A stretch of 64,000 bases of DNA from Nocardia sp. NBC_01503. GTDB taxonomy: Bacteria; Actinomycetota; Actinomycetes; Mycobacteriales; Mycobacteriaceae. The first letter of the stretch is position 1; every line of letters starts with the position of its first letter. The position numbers and the translations under genes were made by a program. Below are positions 28,241 through 36,789 of the stretch, in pieces. Location: contig NZ_CP109596.1 in assembly GCF_036327755.1 (NCBI RefSeq), positions 3,348,001 through 3,412,000 of the forward strand, in the 5' to 3' direction. Under the pieces are notes generated by a model that saw only the letters and a list, made by a program, of their open reading frames with translations, searched no databases and was not told the origin of the DNA.

Positions 28241-29289
28241 GCGCGGTCTCCCTCGGCTCGAGCGGCCGCGAGCACCCGGGCGGCCTCCCGGGGCGCGTTC
28301 GTATTGGCCTGGCCCGCACGGGAACCCGCGAGCTTGGCCCGCAGATGTTCGCCGACCGTCACCGGCTCGTATTTACTTCCCTCGCCGACGCAGGACGGCA
28401 GCGTCTCGATGAGGGCATCGATATTGCCGTCGTGGAAGTACGCCGCACTGCGGCGGCGCGCGATGGTGCCGTTCACGATCGGCGGCTTCACCCGGTGCAG
28501 GGTCGAGAGCCAGCGCTCATTGGTCCAACGCGCCATCAGGTCACCGAGATTCACCAGTAGCGCGCCGTCGGCGGGCTGTACGTCATGCCAGGTGCCGTCC
28601 GCGCCGAGCACCTGGAGGCCGGGCGTTCGATCGGCCCACAGCACGGTGAGAATGCCGTAATCGGTGTGCTCACCCATGCCGATGAGATCGCCGTCCAGAT
28701 CCACCGTTCCGGGTGGCAGCGCGTAATTGTTCATCCGCATCACATCCAGCGAGTGATCGGTGAAGCGGTCGAAGTAGCCCACGGGCAATTCCAGCGCGTC
28801 CGCGAAGGCGGTGGTCAGGGTGCGCGCCACTCGCTCGGCCTCGGTGAAGTATGCCCGCACCGGGGCCTGGAACCGCGGAACATGCTGTGGCCACAGGTTT
28901 TCCGAGTACTCGGTGGTGGGCAGGTCGAGTCCGGGATGGTCGGCGGCGGTGGTGCCGATATTGAACGCCTCGAAGAAATCGTTCATTCTGGTCGCGGATT
29001 CCACACCGAGACTCAGGCTCAAACTCTCACTCTTGGGCGGTGAGTAGCCGCGATTGACGGCGGGCGGTGTGCGGTACTGCTTCTTGATCTCCAATTCGAG
29101 TGCGAAGAACGCATCGAGCGCGCCGGTGAAATCGTCGATTACGGTGTGCGGCACCGCATGTCCGACGATCTGCATGAAGCCGACGGTGCGCGCGGCCTCG
29201 TCGAGCTGTCGTGCGACCGCGCGACGAGCTTGCGCGTCGCCCTCGCCCACATAGGGCGTGATATCGATGACCGGTACCTGGAATTCCAC
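28237..29289 (-). CDS. Isopenicillin-N-synthase-like 2-oxoglutarate/Fe(II) oxygenase
   Basis: 350 residues starting at GTG 29289 with AAAGGAA upstream. The frame is open far upstream through the permease gene, but that is readthrough of the wrong frame. Fe ligands His208 and Asp210 (GEHTDYG) and His265 (STLHRV), and the 2-oxoglutarate-binding R-x-S in RRRSAAYF near residues 279-281, are all present. N-terminal VPVIDITPY is the DIOX_N start. This family hydroxylates, desaturates or demethylates small molecules. Its place between a nucleobase-type permease and a deaminase suggests a nucleobase or nucleoside substrate; this is inference. Confidence 0.9.
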   Translation of the reverse strand: MEFQVPVIDITPYVGEGDAQARRAVARQLDEAARTVGFMQIVGHAVPHTVIDDFTGALDAFFALELEIKKQYRTPPAVNRGYSPPKSESLSLSLGVESATRMNDFFEAFNIGTTAADHPGLDLPTTEYSENLWPQHVPRFQAPVRAYFTEAERVARTLTTAFADALELPVGYFDRFTDHSLDVMRMNNYALPPGTVDLDGDLIGMGEHTDYGILTVLWADRTPGLQVLGADGTWHDVQPADGALLVNLGDLMARWTNERWLSTLHRVKPPIVNGTIARRRSAAYFHDGNIDALIETLPSCVGEGSKYEPVTVGEHLRAKLAGSRAGQANTNAPREAARVLAAARAEGDRA

Positions 29290-29300
29290 AGCTATTCCTT

Positions 29301-30707
29301 TCAGACAGTTGCTTCGTCGGTGACGGTGCGGCGCGCGGTCAGGTAGTAGACGATGCCGCCCACCAGCAGCCCCGCCGGAACGCTCAGATCCGCGCCGTCG
29401 AGGGCTTTCGCGATCGGCCCGGTGAAAATGCTGGTATCGATGCAGCACAGCGCCGCCAGCATGCCCGCGGCCTGCGCGATCACCCCCGGCATATGCAGGC
29501 CGCCGGGCCGCGGATAGCGCCCGCCCGCCGTGCCGAGCGAATCGAGGTCGTAGCGCCCGCGGCGCAGGAAGTAGTCGATGACGAAGATGGCCGCCCACGG
29601 CGCGAACCACACGATCATGAAGAGCAGGAAGTTCGATACGAAGGTATTGAAGTCCGAGGAGAACACCACGATCGATCCGATGAGCGCGCAGATCACCCCG
29701 TCCAGCACCACCGCCTGCCAGCGGCCGATCCGAACTCCGATGGCCTGCAGGGTGACTCCCGAGGAGTACAGATCGATGGCGTTGAGCGAGATCATCTGCG
29801 CGATCACCAGCACCAGGTACGGGCCGAGGAACCAACCCGGATACACGCTGGGCAGCCCGCTGATGGGGTCCGACGCCTGCTCGGTCAGCAGCGCCACACC
29901 GATGCCGAGCAGCATGAGCAGCGCCTGCGGGACTCCACCGCCGATGGTCACCGCCGCGACGATCTCGCGGCGCGGGGTGGCACTCGGCAGATAGCGGGAG
30001 AAGTCGGCGGCATTGGGCGTCCAGCCCAGTCCACTCGCGCTGGCGGCCAAGGCGACTCCGCCGAGGAAGGCGGTCCAGCCCGCCGGTTGGCCGACGGTGA
30101 TATCCAGCTCGTCGGCGGTCAGCCAGGCCATGATCAGGAACAGCGCCGCGAACGGGACGACGAGCATATTCAGCACCCGGGTGATCGCCGCGTGACCGAG
30201 GCTCGGCAGCAGGCTCTGCGCGATCGAGAACGCCACCAGCAGAACGACTTTGGTGGATGTGCCGACATGCACCCCGGTCATATCCAGCAGCGCCGAACCG
30301 GCCAGCACCAGAATCACCAGATCCAGTACCTCGTAACCGATCTGCTGTAGCCAATTGCAGAAGGCGATGGGCCGCATGCCATTGCGGCCGAACGCGGCGC
30401 GGGTGACGGTGAAGGTGGTGGTGCCCGCCGCCGGGCCGGGCAGACTCGCCAATCCGGCGATCACCCAGGTCGCGGTGCCGATGGCCACCGCGGCCAGCGC
30501 CTGCCACACATTCAGGCCGATGGCGATGAGCAGTGTGCCGTAGACGACGACCTGCACATTGAGAATGACACCGCTCCACATGAGGCCGAGCTGCCGGACG
30601 GTGCCGGTGCGCTCGGACTCCGGAATGTGGTCGATGCCGCGCTGTTCGACCAGCCGGGTACTGCGAGTGGGGGCGGTGACTTGTGGGTCGCCGTCGAGGA
30701 CCGACAT
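29301..30707 (-). CDS. NCS1-family nucleobase:cation symporter
   Basis: 468 residues with about 12 hydrophobic segments. N-terminal GIDHIPESERTGTVRQLGLMWSG is the hallmark of NCS1 (CodB-like) permeases, followed by GPAAGTTTFTVTRAAFGRNG and GWTPNAADFSRYLP. It imports purines, pyrimidines, allantoin or related heterocycles; the exact substrate cannot be told. First gene of a three-gene operon, 11 bases before the oxygenase, divergent from the XRE-cupin regulator. Confidence 0.9.
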   Translation of the reverse strand: MSVLDGDPQVTAPTRSTRLVEQRGIDHIPESERTGTVRQLGLMWSGVILNVQVVVYGTLLIAIGLNVWQALAAVAIGTATWVIAGLASLPGPAAGTTTFTVTRAAFGRNGMRPIAFCNWLQQIGYEVLDLVILVLAGSALLDMTGVHVGTSTKVVLLVAFSIAQSLLPSLGHAAITRVLNMLVVPFAALFLIMAWLTADELDITVGQPAGWTAFLGGVALAASASGLGWTPNAADFSRYLPSATPRREIVAAVTIGGGVPQALLMLLGIGVALLTEQASDPISGLPSVYPGWFLGPYLVLVIAQMISLNAIDLYSSGVTLQAIGVRIGRWQAVVLDGVICALIGSIVVFSSDFNTFVSNFLLFMIVWFAPWAAIFVIDYFLRRGRYDLDSLGTAGGRYPRPGGLHMPGVIAQAAGMLAALCCIDTSIFTGPIAKALDGADLSVPAGLLVGGIVYYLTARRTVTDEATV

Positions 30708-30849
30708 CGGGCACGCTCCGAGTAAACCAGGGGTGATAAGTGACAGCAGTCAGATTGGCGCAGTTGTATGGCGGTAGCGTTCACCCGCGTCACAAATATG
30801 TAAACGCCCGCGCATTCGCCGTAATCGGGGATCAGGCACACTGGCCTGT

Positions 30850-31446
30850 GTGAACGAGACAGCGGCAGCCCCCGGCGAACCGAATGAGTCGAGCCTGGCC
30901 GAACTGGTCGGCAGCGTGGTTCGCGAACTGCGTGAGAAGTCCGGGCTGTCGATGCGCGAACTCGCCAAACGCGCCGGCATCTCCCAGCCCTTCCTGAGCC
31001 AGATCGAACGCGGCGTCAGCGCCCCCTCCATGCTGACCACCTACCGCCTGGCCGCCGCCCTCGCCGTCACCCCCGGCGACCTGCTCCCCAGCCCCGCCAC
31101 CGATCAGGTCACCGTCGTCCGAGCCGACGAAGGCGTCCGCCTCCCCGTCGGCGACCGCCCCGACGCCGCCATCGGCCGAGCCATCCACATGCGCCCCAAC
31201 AGTCCGCTCGAAGTGATCGAATACCTCGTGGAGCCCGGGCAATTCATTGGCGGCTGGTTCGAATCCACCGGTGTCACAGGCGTTTACATAGTCTCCGGCC
31301 ACCTGGACGTAGAACTCGTCGGCATCGGCAAAATCCGCCTGGGCCCCCGAGACTTCGTGGACTTCCCCTCCATCATGCGCGACCGCTGGCACCTGGTAGA
31401 CAACCAACCCGCCCACGTCCTCCTGGTCATCGCCCAGCCCAGGTAG
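30850..31446 (+). CDS. XRE-family regulator with C-terminal cupin domain
   Basis: 198 residues from GTG 30850. The helix-turn-helix is at about 24-75 (VRELREKSGLSMRELAKRAGISQPFLSQIERGVSAPS, TYRLAAALAVTPGDLL) and a cupin fold at about 120-195 (NSPLEVIEYLVEPGQFIGGWFES, GHLDVELVGIGKIRLGPRDFVDFP). Such regulators commonly sense small metabolites and control a divergent catabolic operon, here the NCS1-oxygenase-deaminase genes. The 142-base gap is AT-richer than its surroundings and holds both promoters; I could not define an operator. Confidence 0.9.
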   Translation: MNETAAAPGEPNESSLAELVGSVVRELREKSGLSMRELAKRAGISQPFLSQIERGVSAPSMLTTYRLAAALAVTPGDLLPSPATDQVTVVRADEGVRLPVGDRPDAAIGRAIHMRPNSPLEVIEYLVEPGQFIGGWFESTGVTGVYIVSGHLDVELVGIGKIRLGPRDFVDFPSIMRDRWHLVDNQPAHVLLVIAQPR

Positions 31447-31479
31447 TCCCCAGCTGGGATTTCAATACCCGTAGCACGC

Positions 31480-31497
31480 TGTAGCAAAAGGGCTACA
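31480..31497. promoter_or_regulatory. Inverted repeat and -10-like element before the toxin-antitoxin genes
   Basis: TGTAGC (31480-31485) and GCTACA (31492-31497) form a palindrome around AAAAGG. TACACT (31494-31499) is a good -10 hexamer placed so that transcription would start at or next to the ATG at 31506, i.e. leaderless. The palindrome overlaps the -10, as expected for autorepression by an antitoxin complex. Confidence 0.55.
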
Positions 31498-31505
31498 CTG
31501 GCTCT

Positions 31506-31772
31506 ATGACTCAGCCTCAGCGGGTCTCGGTGCGTGAGCTGCGGAACCATGTAAGTGAGGTACTCCGTCGCGTCGAAGCGGGCGAGACTCTCGAAGTCAC
31601 CGTGAATGAGCGGCCTGTCGCGCTTCTTGTGCCGCGGCACGAGCGGCCGTCGACGGTGTCTACCCGATCCTTTTTCGCGGAGTTGCCTTTGGCGGATCCC
31701 GGCCTCCGCGATGAGCTGTCGGCGGAGTTGATCGAGACCACGGAAGACAGTAGGGATCCGTGGCAGGGATGA
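31506..31772 (+). CDS. Type II antitoxin, Phd/YefM (VapB-like)
   Basis: 88 residues. N-terminal VSVRELRNHVSEVLRRVEAGETLEVTVNERPVALLVP is the Phd/YefM DNA-binding fold; the C-terminal acidic, Pro/Trp-containing tail (SAELIETTEDSRDPW) is the toxin-binding part. It probably binds the palindrome at 31480-31497 and neutralises the PIN toxin encoded next, with which it overlaps by 4 bases (ATGA). Confidence 0.9.
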   Translation: MTQPQRVSVRELRNHVSEVLRRVEAGETLEVTVNERPVALLVPRHERPSTVSTRSFFAELPLADPGLRDELSAELIETTEDSRDPWQG

Positions 31773-32158
31773 GCGTTGGGCTGCTGGATACATCTGTATT
31801 CATCGCGCGAGAAGCCAATCGCCGAATTGATCTCGGCTTGCTGCCTGAGGAGTCGGCTGTCAGTGTCGTGACCATCGCCGAGCTGCGGTGGGGCGTGCTA
31901 ATGGCCGGAGATGACGAGGCGCGCGCCAGTCGGCTCGAAACCTTCACTGCTGCACAGCGTCTCCAGCCTATTCCGATTGACGAACGGGTGGCGGCGGCGT
32001 GGGCGCTGCTGCGACAACGACTGAAGAGTGCCGGCAAGAAGATGGAGATCAACGACTCGTGGATCGCAGCGACCGCGATCGCTCACGGCTGGCCGGTTGT
32101 CACACAGGATCTTGGATTTCCGTCCGAGATCCCGGAGTTGACAGTCATACGCGTTTGA
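31769..32158 (+). CDS. PIN-domain ribonuclease toxin (VapC-like)
   Basis: 129 residues from ATG 31769; a GTG at 31760 is an alternative. PIN-domain acidic residues are visible: LLDTSVFIA (Asp), TIAELRWG (Glu), INDSWIAATA (Asp) and VVTQDLGF (Asp). VapC toxins are Mg-dependent RNases that cut tRNA or rRNA at defined sites; the target here is unknown. Paired with the overlapping antitoxin. Confidence 0.92.
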   Translation: MSVGLLDTSVFIAREANRRIDLGLLPEESAVSVVTIAELRWGVLMAGDDEARASRLETFTAAQRLQPIPIDERVAAAWALLRQRLKSAGKKMEINDSWIAATAIAHGWPVVTQDLGFPSEIPELTVIRV

Positions 32159-32219
32159 TTCGATCGAATTCCCCCTTCCTGCAACGTAACTCGTGGTTCG
32201 TGACGAGTCCGTCTACTCG

Positions 32220-32454
32220 ATCGCGCCTCGATATGGGCTGGCGTGCCTGGCAGGTCGGTGTCGAGTACGACGGTGCGCAACACTGGACCGATTCGGCTCA
32301 GCGTGCGAAGGACATCGATCGTCTCGCCATTCTGGAATCTCTTGGGTGGCATGTTGTTCGAGTCAGTGCTTCGCTTCCGTATCGGCGTCCCGATATCGTT
32401 CTCGGGCGAGTTCGAAGTGTTCTCGGTAGCCGAGGCGTGCGGTTCGACGCGTGA
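32220..32454 (+). pseudogene. C-terminal remnant of a DUF559-type endonuclease-like gene
   Basis: The frame reads RLDMGWRAWQVGVEYDGAQHW, then TDSAQRAKDIDRLAILESLGWHVVRVSA, matching from memory the end of DUF559 (very-short-patch-repair-like) proteins of mycobacteria and nocardiae. The preceding 200 or so residues of a normal member are missing, and the bases upstream belong to the PIN toxin gene. It has no proper start and is probably a decayed fragment. Confidence 0.7.
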
Positions 32455-32567
32455 TCAGGGGTTGGGGGAGCGAAAGTTGGGTACGGCAGGCGAAGCGACC
32501 AGCACTACCGGTTTCGGCTTGTCCGAATGGAGCCCCGCTGGAACGTGATCCGAACCGCGTGTCCCGG

Positions 32568-33605
32568 CTACGAAGGCCCCGGGTAGATACCCCTTACCGT
32601 GCTGAGCATCGCCCGGAACTCCGGATCGGCGTCCGGGTCAACTGGCAGATCGAGCGAGATGCCGTCACAAACTCCGGAGTACCAGGACCGCAATACCGCC
32701 GGTAGCTCGGCGTAGGTGCCCTGCGGGACAAGTGCATCCAGTACTTCGTTGTTCAGCAGAGCGGGCAGCTTCCCCCAGTCCTTGGCCTGTGCCGCCGCGC
32801 TCAGATCGTCCGCGATCTTCGCGAAACCGAGCCGGTCGAGGGTGCCGCGATAAGCGGGCGTCGAGTAGAGGAATGCCATTTCTGCGCGGCGTGCCTCGCG
32901 GTCTTGTGCGACGGCGGTAGCGTCCGGTCCGGTAATCACCTTGGGCACCACTATGATTCGCGGTCTGCCAGCTGTACGTCCGGCGCTGTCGGCTCCCGCG
33001 CGCAGGGCCGGTAGCACCTGCTCGGTCAGTGAAACCGGATGGGAGCCGGTCGGGTGGGCGACGAAGCCGTCGGCGACGGCTCCCGCGAGGGTGCACATTC
33101 GTGGGCCGACGCCGCCCATCCAGATTTCGGGGGCGGGTACGTCCAGTGGGCCGGGGTTGAAATATGGCTGTAGGCGGGTGAATTCGTAGTGGGTGCCGTG
33201 GTAGTCCAAGGGGGCGCCGCACTGGAAGGCGGCGAAGATGGCGCGCAGGGCTCCCGCGTAGTCGCCCAGTTGGGCGACGGGGTCGGTCCATGGGGTGGAG
33301 TAGCGGCCGACTATGTTGCCGCGGACCTGGGAGGCGATGCCGAGTTGGAAGCGGCCGCCGGAGAAGTTGGCGAGATCCCATGCGGCGTAGGCGGTCACCA
33401 TCGGGCTGCGGGGGAAGGCGACCACCATGCTGGTGCGGATGGTCAGGGTGGTGCTGTGCTCGGCCGCGAGGGCGCAGCTGGCGAAGGGGTCGCGCAGGGT
33501 TTCGGAGATGTGGACGGTGTCGAAGCCGAGGGCTTCTATGCGTCGGATTCGTGTGTCTACCTCCGACAGGGGAGTGTCGGCGGGTAGCGAGGTCACGAGT
33601 TCCAT
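32568..33605 (-). CDS. LLM-class F420-dependent oxidoreductase
   Basis: 345 residues of the luciferase-like monooxygenase TIM-barrel: EALGFDTVHISETLRDPFASCALAAEHS, RTSMVVAFPRSPMVTAYAAWDLANFSGGRFQLGIASQV, PAPEIWMGGVGPRMCTLAGAVADGFVAHP. In mycolic actinobacteria such proteins usually use coenzyme F420; no substrate can be inferred. ATG at 33605 with GAAGGG upstream. It is alone; the ABC transporter genes begin 60 bases away in the same direction. Confidence 0.85.
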   Translation of the reverse strand: MELVTSLPADTPLSEVDTRIRRIEALGFDTVHISETLRDPFASCALAAEHSTTLTIRTSMVVAFPRSPMVTAYAAWDLANFSGGRFQLGIASQVRGNIVGRYSTPWTDPVAQLGDYAGALRAIFAAFQCGAPLDYHGTHYEFTRLQPYFNPGPLDVPAPEIWMGGVGPRMCTLAGAVADGFVAHPTGSHPVSLTEQVLPALRAGADSAGRTAGRPRIIVVPKVITGPDATAVAQDREARRAEMAFLYSTPAYRGTLDRLGFAKIADDLSAAAQAKDWGKLPALLNNEVLDALVPQGTYAELPAVLRSWYSGVCDGISLDLPVDPDADPEFRAMLSTVRGIYPGPS

Positions 33606-33665
33606 GACGGGCCCTTCGGGATCGGCTCGGCCACGGGCTCGGCGAGCGGCGGCCGACCGATCCTG

Positions 33666-34400
33666 TCAGACCGCGTGGGCCGCGCGGTTTTCGGACTCCA
33701 AGGTCAGGGTGCCGTCGACCATGCGGTAAACGGTGTCCATCTGATGCAGGTGCGCCAGGTCGTGGGTGACGAGCAGGGTGGCGGCCTGGTGTTCGCGGGC
33801 GATGCGCACGATGAGTTCGATAATGGCCGCGCCGCGTTCCTGATCCAAAGCGCTGGTGGGTTCGTCGATCACCAGTAGCGATGGATCGTTCATGAGGGCG
33901 CGGGCGATATTCACCCGCTGCCGCTGACCGCCGGAGAGCTGACCCGGACGCTTGTTCTCATGCTCGGCCAATCCCACCGCGTCGAGCAGTTCGCGGGCGT
34001 GTGCGCGGGCCGCGCGGCGTCGGGCGGGGGAGACGAACCAGGTCTGCCCCAGGTGGACCATGGCCTCGAGCTGCTCCAACGCGGTCAGCGCGGGCACCAG
34101 ATTGGCCTGCTGGAAGACGATCCCGATGGATTCGCGGCGCAGCGTGGTGGCTTCACGGCGGCCGAGATTCGCGAGATCGACTGTACCGCTGTCGGTTTCG
34201 AGTTCGATCCGGCCGGAATCGGGGCGGATCATGGTGGAGGCCGCGGCCAGCAGCGTGGACTTGCCCGAACCGGAAGGACCGGTGATCGCCGCGATCTCGC
34301 CACCCCGCACCGACAGGTCGATGTGGTTCAGTGCGGTGATCCGCTCGTTGCCGTCCGGAAAAGTGAGCATGAGATCGGTGATTGTGAGTGCGTTGGTCAT
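33666..34400 (-). CDS. ABC transporter ATP-binding protein (MacB/LolD type)
   Basis: 244 residues. Walker A GPSGSGKSTLL, Q-loop FQQANLVPALTALEQLE, signature LSGGQRQRVNIARAL, Walker B LLVIDEPTSALD and H-loop LLVTHDLAHLHQMD are all intact. The ATG at 34400 has AGGAG upstream; an open extension to 34421 is less likely. It follows the permease gene by 27 bases and forms with it a MacB/FtsX-type exporter, likely for antimicrobial peptides, lipids or envelope stress response. Confidence 0.93.
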   Translation of the reverse strand: MTNALTITDLMLTFPDGNERITALNHIDLSVRGGEIAAITGPSGSGKSTLLAAASTMIRPDSGRIELETDSGTVDLANLGRREATTLRRESIGIVFQQANLVPALTALEQLEAMVHLGQTWFVSPARRRAARAHARELLDAVGLAEHENKRPGQLSGGQRQRVNIARALMNDPSLLVIDEPTSALDQERGAAIIELIVRIAREHQAATLLVTHDLAHLHQMDTVYRMVDGTLTLESENRAAHAV

Positions 34401-34427
34401 CGCGGAACTCCTGGGAGACAAGCTGAT

Positions 34428-35486
34428 TCAGCGCACCTGGTTGAGGGCGTTGAGCGGATCGGTGGTGACGAGGAAGCGCAGGGCGAAGGCCGCACCGAGC
34501 AGACCGAGCAGGATCAGGGCGGCGGCGGGGAAGAGCGTGGTGCTCACGCTGAGTACGAAAGGCACCGCATCGCCCATGAACGTGCCCGCCAGCGCGGTGA
34601 GCCCGACGCCGATGCCGACACCGGCGACCAGTACCACCAGGGCTTGGCCGAGCGCGTCGCGGACCAGCGAACCGGTAGTTGCCCCAAGGGCTTTCAGTGT
34701 CGCGATATCCGGCGCCCGCTGCACGGTCCACACCGTGAAGAACGCGCCGATCACCAGTGCCGAGATCGCGAAGAGCATGGCGGTCATGAGCGTCAGTGAC
34801 CCGTTCTCGGCCTTGTACGAGCTCATGGCCGACAGCGAATCCTTCGAAGAGGTCGTGGTGGTGTGTGCGGCCGAGTTGGTCGCGGACTGATCGCTGACGC
34901 CCGAGACCGCGATAATGGTGGCGGCTCCGGATCGCGGATTGAGCGTCTGCCAATCCGAGAGCGTCATCCACACCACCGGTGTGTGCGCGTACCAGTCGTC
35001 CGCGGTCACACTCTTGACGGTGAAGTTCCCACTGCCCAGCGCGACGGTGTCACCCGCTCCGGCCTCGAGGTTCTTGGCGGCGGCCTCGGAGAGCACCACC
35101 TGACCGTTCTCGGTTGCCGTGCGATTGCCGAACGGGGTTCCCTCGACCCCGAACAGTGCGACCTGGGTGGGGGCGGCCCCATCGTGGGTGGCTCGGGCCC
35201 GGCTGATGCCGATCGGGTCGACGGTGCCGGTGGAACCGCCGGCCTGCTGCCAGGCCCGCACCTGCTCCGCACTCAGGGTCGAGGAGTCGAACGATGCGGA
35301 CGACCCGGTGTCGGCGAACACCACGGTGCTGGTTCGCAGGGATTGGATGGCGGAGATGTTCTGGTGCGCCAGCCCGGCGGTCAGGCCGCTCAGGAAGCTG
35401 ACGAGCAGTGCGACCATCGTCACCACCAGGGCGATGAGCAGGAAGCGGCCGCGGGCGGCCCGCAGATCTCGGAGTGCTACGAACAT
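34428..35486 (-). CDS. ABC transporter permease (FtsX/MacB family)
   Basis: 352 residues from MFVALRDLRAARGRFLLIALVV. TM1 is followed by a periplasmic-type MacB_PCD domain (about residues 40-210), then three C-terminal TM helices of the FtsX domain (LTLMTAMLFAISALVIGAFF, then IATLKALGATTGSLVRDALGQ, with the last two TMs ending DPLNALNQVR). The coupling motif ATLKALGAT is typical. The start at 35486 fits the membrane anchor; the longer frame crosses the promoter. It diverges from a two-component system that probably controls it. Confidence 0.9.
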   Translation of the reverse strand: MFVALRDLRAARGRFLLIALVVTMVALLVSFLSGLTAGLAHQNISAIQSLRTSTVVFADTGSSASFDSSTLSAEQVRAWQQAGGSTGTVDPIGISRARATHDGAAPTQVALFGVEGTPFGNRTATENGQVVLSEAAAKNLEAGAGDTVALGSGNFTVKSVTADDWYAHTPVVWMTLSDWQTLNPRSGAATIIAVSGVSDQSATNSAAHTTTTSSKDSLSAMSSYKAENGSLTLMTAMLFAISALVIGAFFTVWTVQRAPDIATLKALGATTGSLVRDALGQALVVLVAGVGIGVGLTALAGTFMGDAVPFVLSVSTTLFPAAALILLGLLGAAFALRFLVTTDPLNALNQVR

Positions 35487-35497
35487 GACTCCACTCT

Positions 35498-35510
35498 GGT
35501 GTGAAACACC
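35498..35510. promoter_or_regulatory. Palindrome GGTGT-GAA-ACACC in the exporter/two-component divergent region
   Basis: A perfect 5+5 inverted repeat 12 bases before the permease start codon. A candidate site for the NarL-type response regulator, but short enough to occur by chance. Confidence 0.35.
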
Positions 35511-35578
35511 GGTGATTCCATCGCGCCGCCGAACGAATCCGGCCCCTGCCGATGGAGGTGCGGCGTTTCCTACTTTCG

Positions 35579-36772
35579 ATGGATGCCGCACGGGTTGCCC
35601 GGCATAAGCTGGTCGGCGTGCATCGATCGCCGCTGACCCCCGTCCTGTCCGCCGTGCAGCTCGGCCTGCACGTGCTGGTGGTGGCGTTGACGGCGGTGGT
35701 CGCGGCGCGAGCGATCATCGCCGATTCCCATCCCTATGTCGTGGTGGTGCTGTCCGGGGCCTTCCTCGGGGTGTACTTCGCCGGTGGCCTGTTCCGCCGC
35801 CGATTGCTGGCCGCGCGGGTGTGGCTGCTCGCGCTGACGGTGCTGTGGCTGGTGCTGGTGGCCTTCGTCCCCGAGGCCGTCTACCTCGTCTTCGGATTGT
35901 TCTTCCTGTATCTGCATCTGCTGCCGCGTAATTGGGGTCTGATCGCGGTCACCGTCACCACGGCGGTCTCGGTGGTCGGCTTCGCACTGCATCGCGGCTG
36001 GACCTTCGGCGGCATTATCGGTCCGCTGCTGGGCGCGCTGGTGGCGGTGGGCATCGGCCTGGGCTACGAGGCGCTCTTCCGCGAGGCCGCCGATCGGCAG
36101 CAGTTGATCGACGAATTGCTCGCCACCAGAAACACTCTCGCGGAGCAGGAGCGCACCGCGGGCAAGATGGCCGAGCGTGAGCGCCTGGCGCAGGAGATCC
36201 ACGATACGGTCGCCCAGGGCCTGAGCAGCATTCAACTCCTGCTGCACGCCGTGGAGCGCGCGGCCCCGGATCACCCGGCGCTGGCCAAGATTCGCCTCGC
36301 CCGCGAGACCGCCGCCGACAGTCTGGTCGAAACCCGCCATCTCATAGCCGAACTCACGCCCGCCGCGCTCGAGGGTCAATCGCTCGCGGGCGCGCTCACC
36401 CGAATCACCCAGCGCGCCACCGCGCCCGGACTCGACGCCCAGGTGCTGGTGGAGGGTGAACCGCACGCCCTGCCCATGCCGATCGAGGCCGCCCTGGTGC
36501 GCATCACCCAGGGCGCGGTCTCGAATGTGGTGCGGCACGCGCAGGCTCAGCGTATGCGCGTCACCCTGACCTACGCCGGGGACGCCGTCCACCTGGATGT
36601 GGTCGACGACGGCATCGGTATCGCGCCCGAGGTGCTGGCCGAATCCCCTTCGGGCAGTTTCGGTCTCAATGCCATGCGCAATCGAGTCGAGCAGCAGGGC
36701 GGCACCATGAGTGTGGAGTCCGAGCCCGGGCATACCGCCGTCACCGTCTCGTTCCCCGTGGAGCAGCAGTGA
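35579..36772 (+). CDS. Sensor histidine kinase (HisKA_3, NarL-partner type)
   Basis: About 397 residues. An N-terminal sensor of five to six TM helices (residues about 15-165), then the dimerisation helix with phospho-acceptor His208 in RLAQEIHDTVAQGLSSIQ, and HATPase_c with N-box VSNVVRHAQAQ, DDGIGI and SGSFGLNAMRNRVEQQGG. The start is uncertain: ATG 35552, ATG 35579 or GTG 35618, none with a clear ribosome binding site. Its stop overlaps a possible GTG of the response regulator. It likely senses envelope or antibiotic stress for the divergent ABC exporter (inference). Confidence 0.9.
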   Translation: MDAARVARHKLVGVHRSPLTPVLSAVQLGLHVLVVALTAVVAARAIIADSHPYVVVVLSGAFLGVYFAGGLFRRRLLAARVWLLALTVLWLVLVAFVPEAVYLVFGLFFLYLHLLPRNWGLIAVTVTTAVSVVGFALHRGWTFGGIIGPLLGALVAVGIGLGYEALFREAADRQQLIDELLATRNTLAEQERTAGKMAERERLAQEIHDTVAQGLSSIQLLLHAVERAAPDHPALAKIRLARETAADSLVETRHLIAELTPAALEGQSLAGALTRITQRATAPGLDAQVLVEGEPHALPMPIEAALVRITQGAVSNVVRHAQAQRMRVTLTYAGDAVHLDVVDDGIGIAPEVLAESPSGSFGLNAMRNRVEQQGGTMSVESEPGHTAVTVSFPVEQQ

Positions 36773-36789
36773 CATCCGCTGGAGGAGAA

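Noticed and set aside
29290..30714. Upstream extension of the oxygenase frame to 825 codons
   Set aside because: The extra part is an out-of-phase reading of the NCS1 permease gene. The GTG at 29289 has AAAGGAA and starts the normal family N-terminus.
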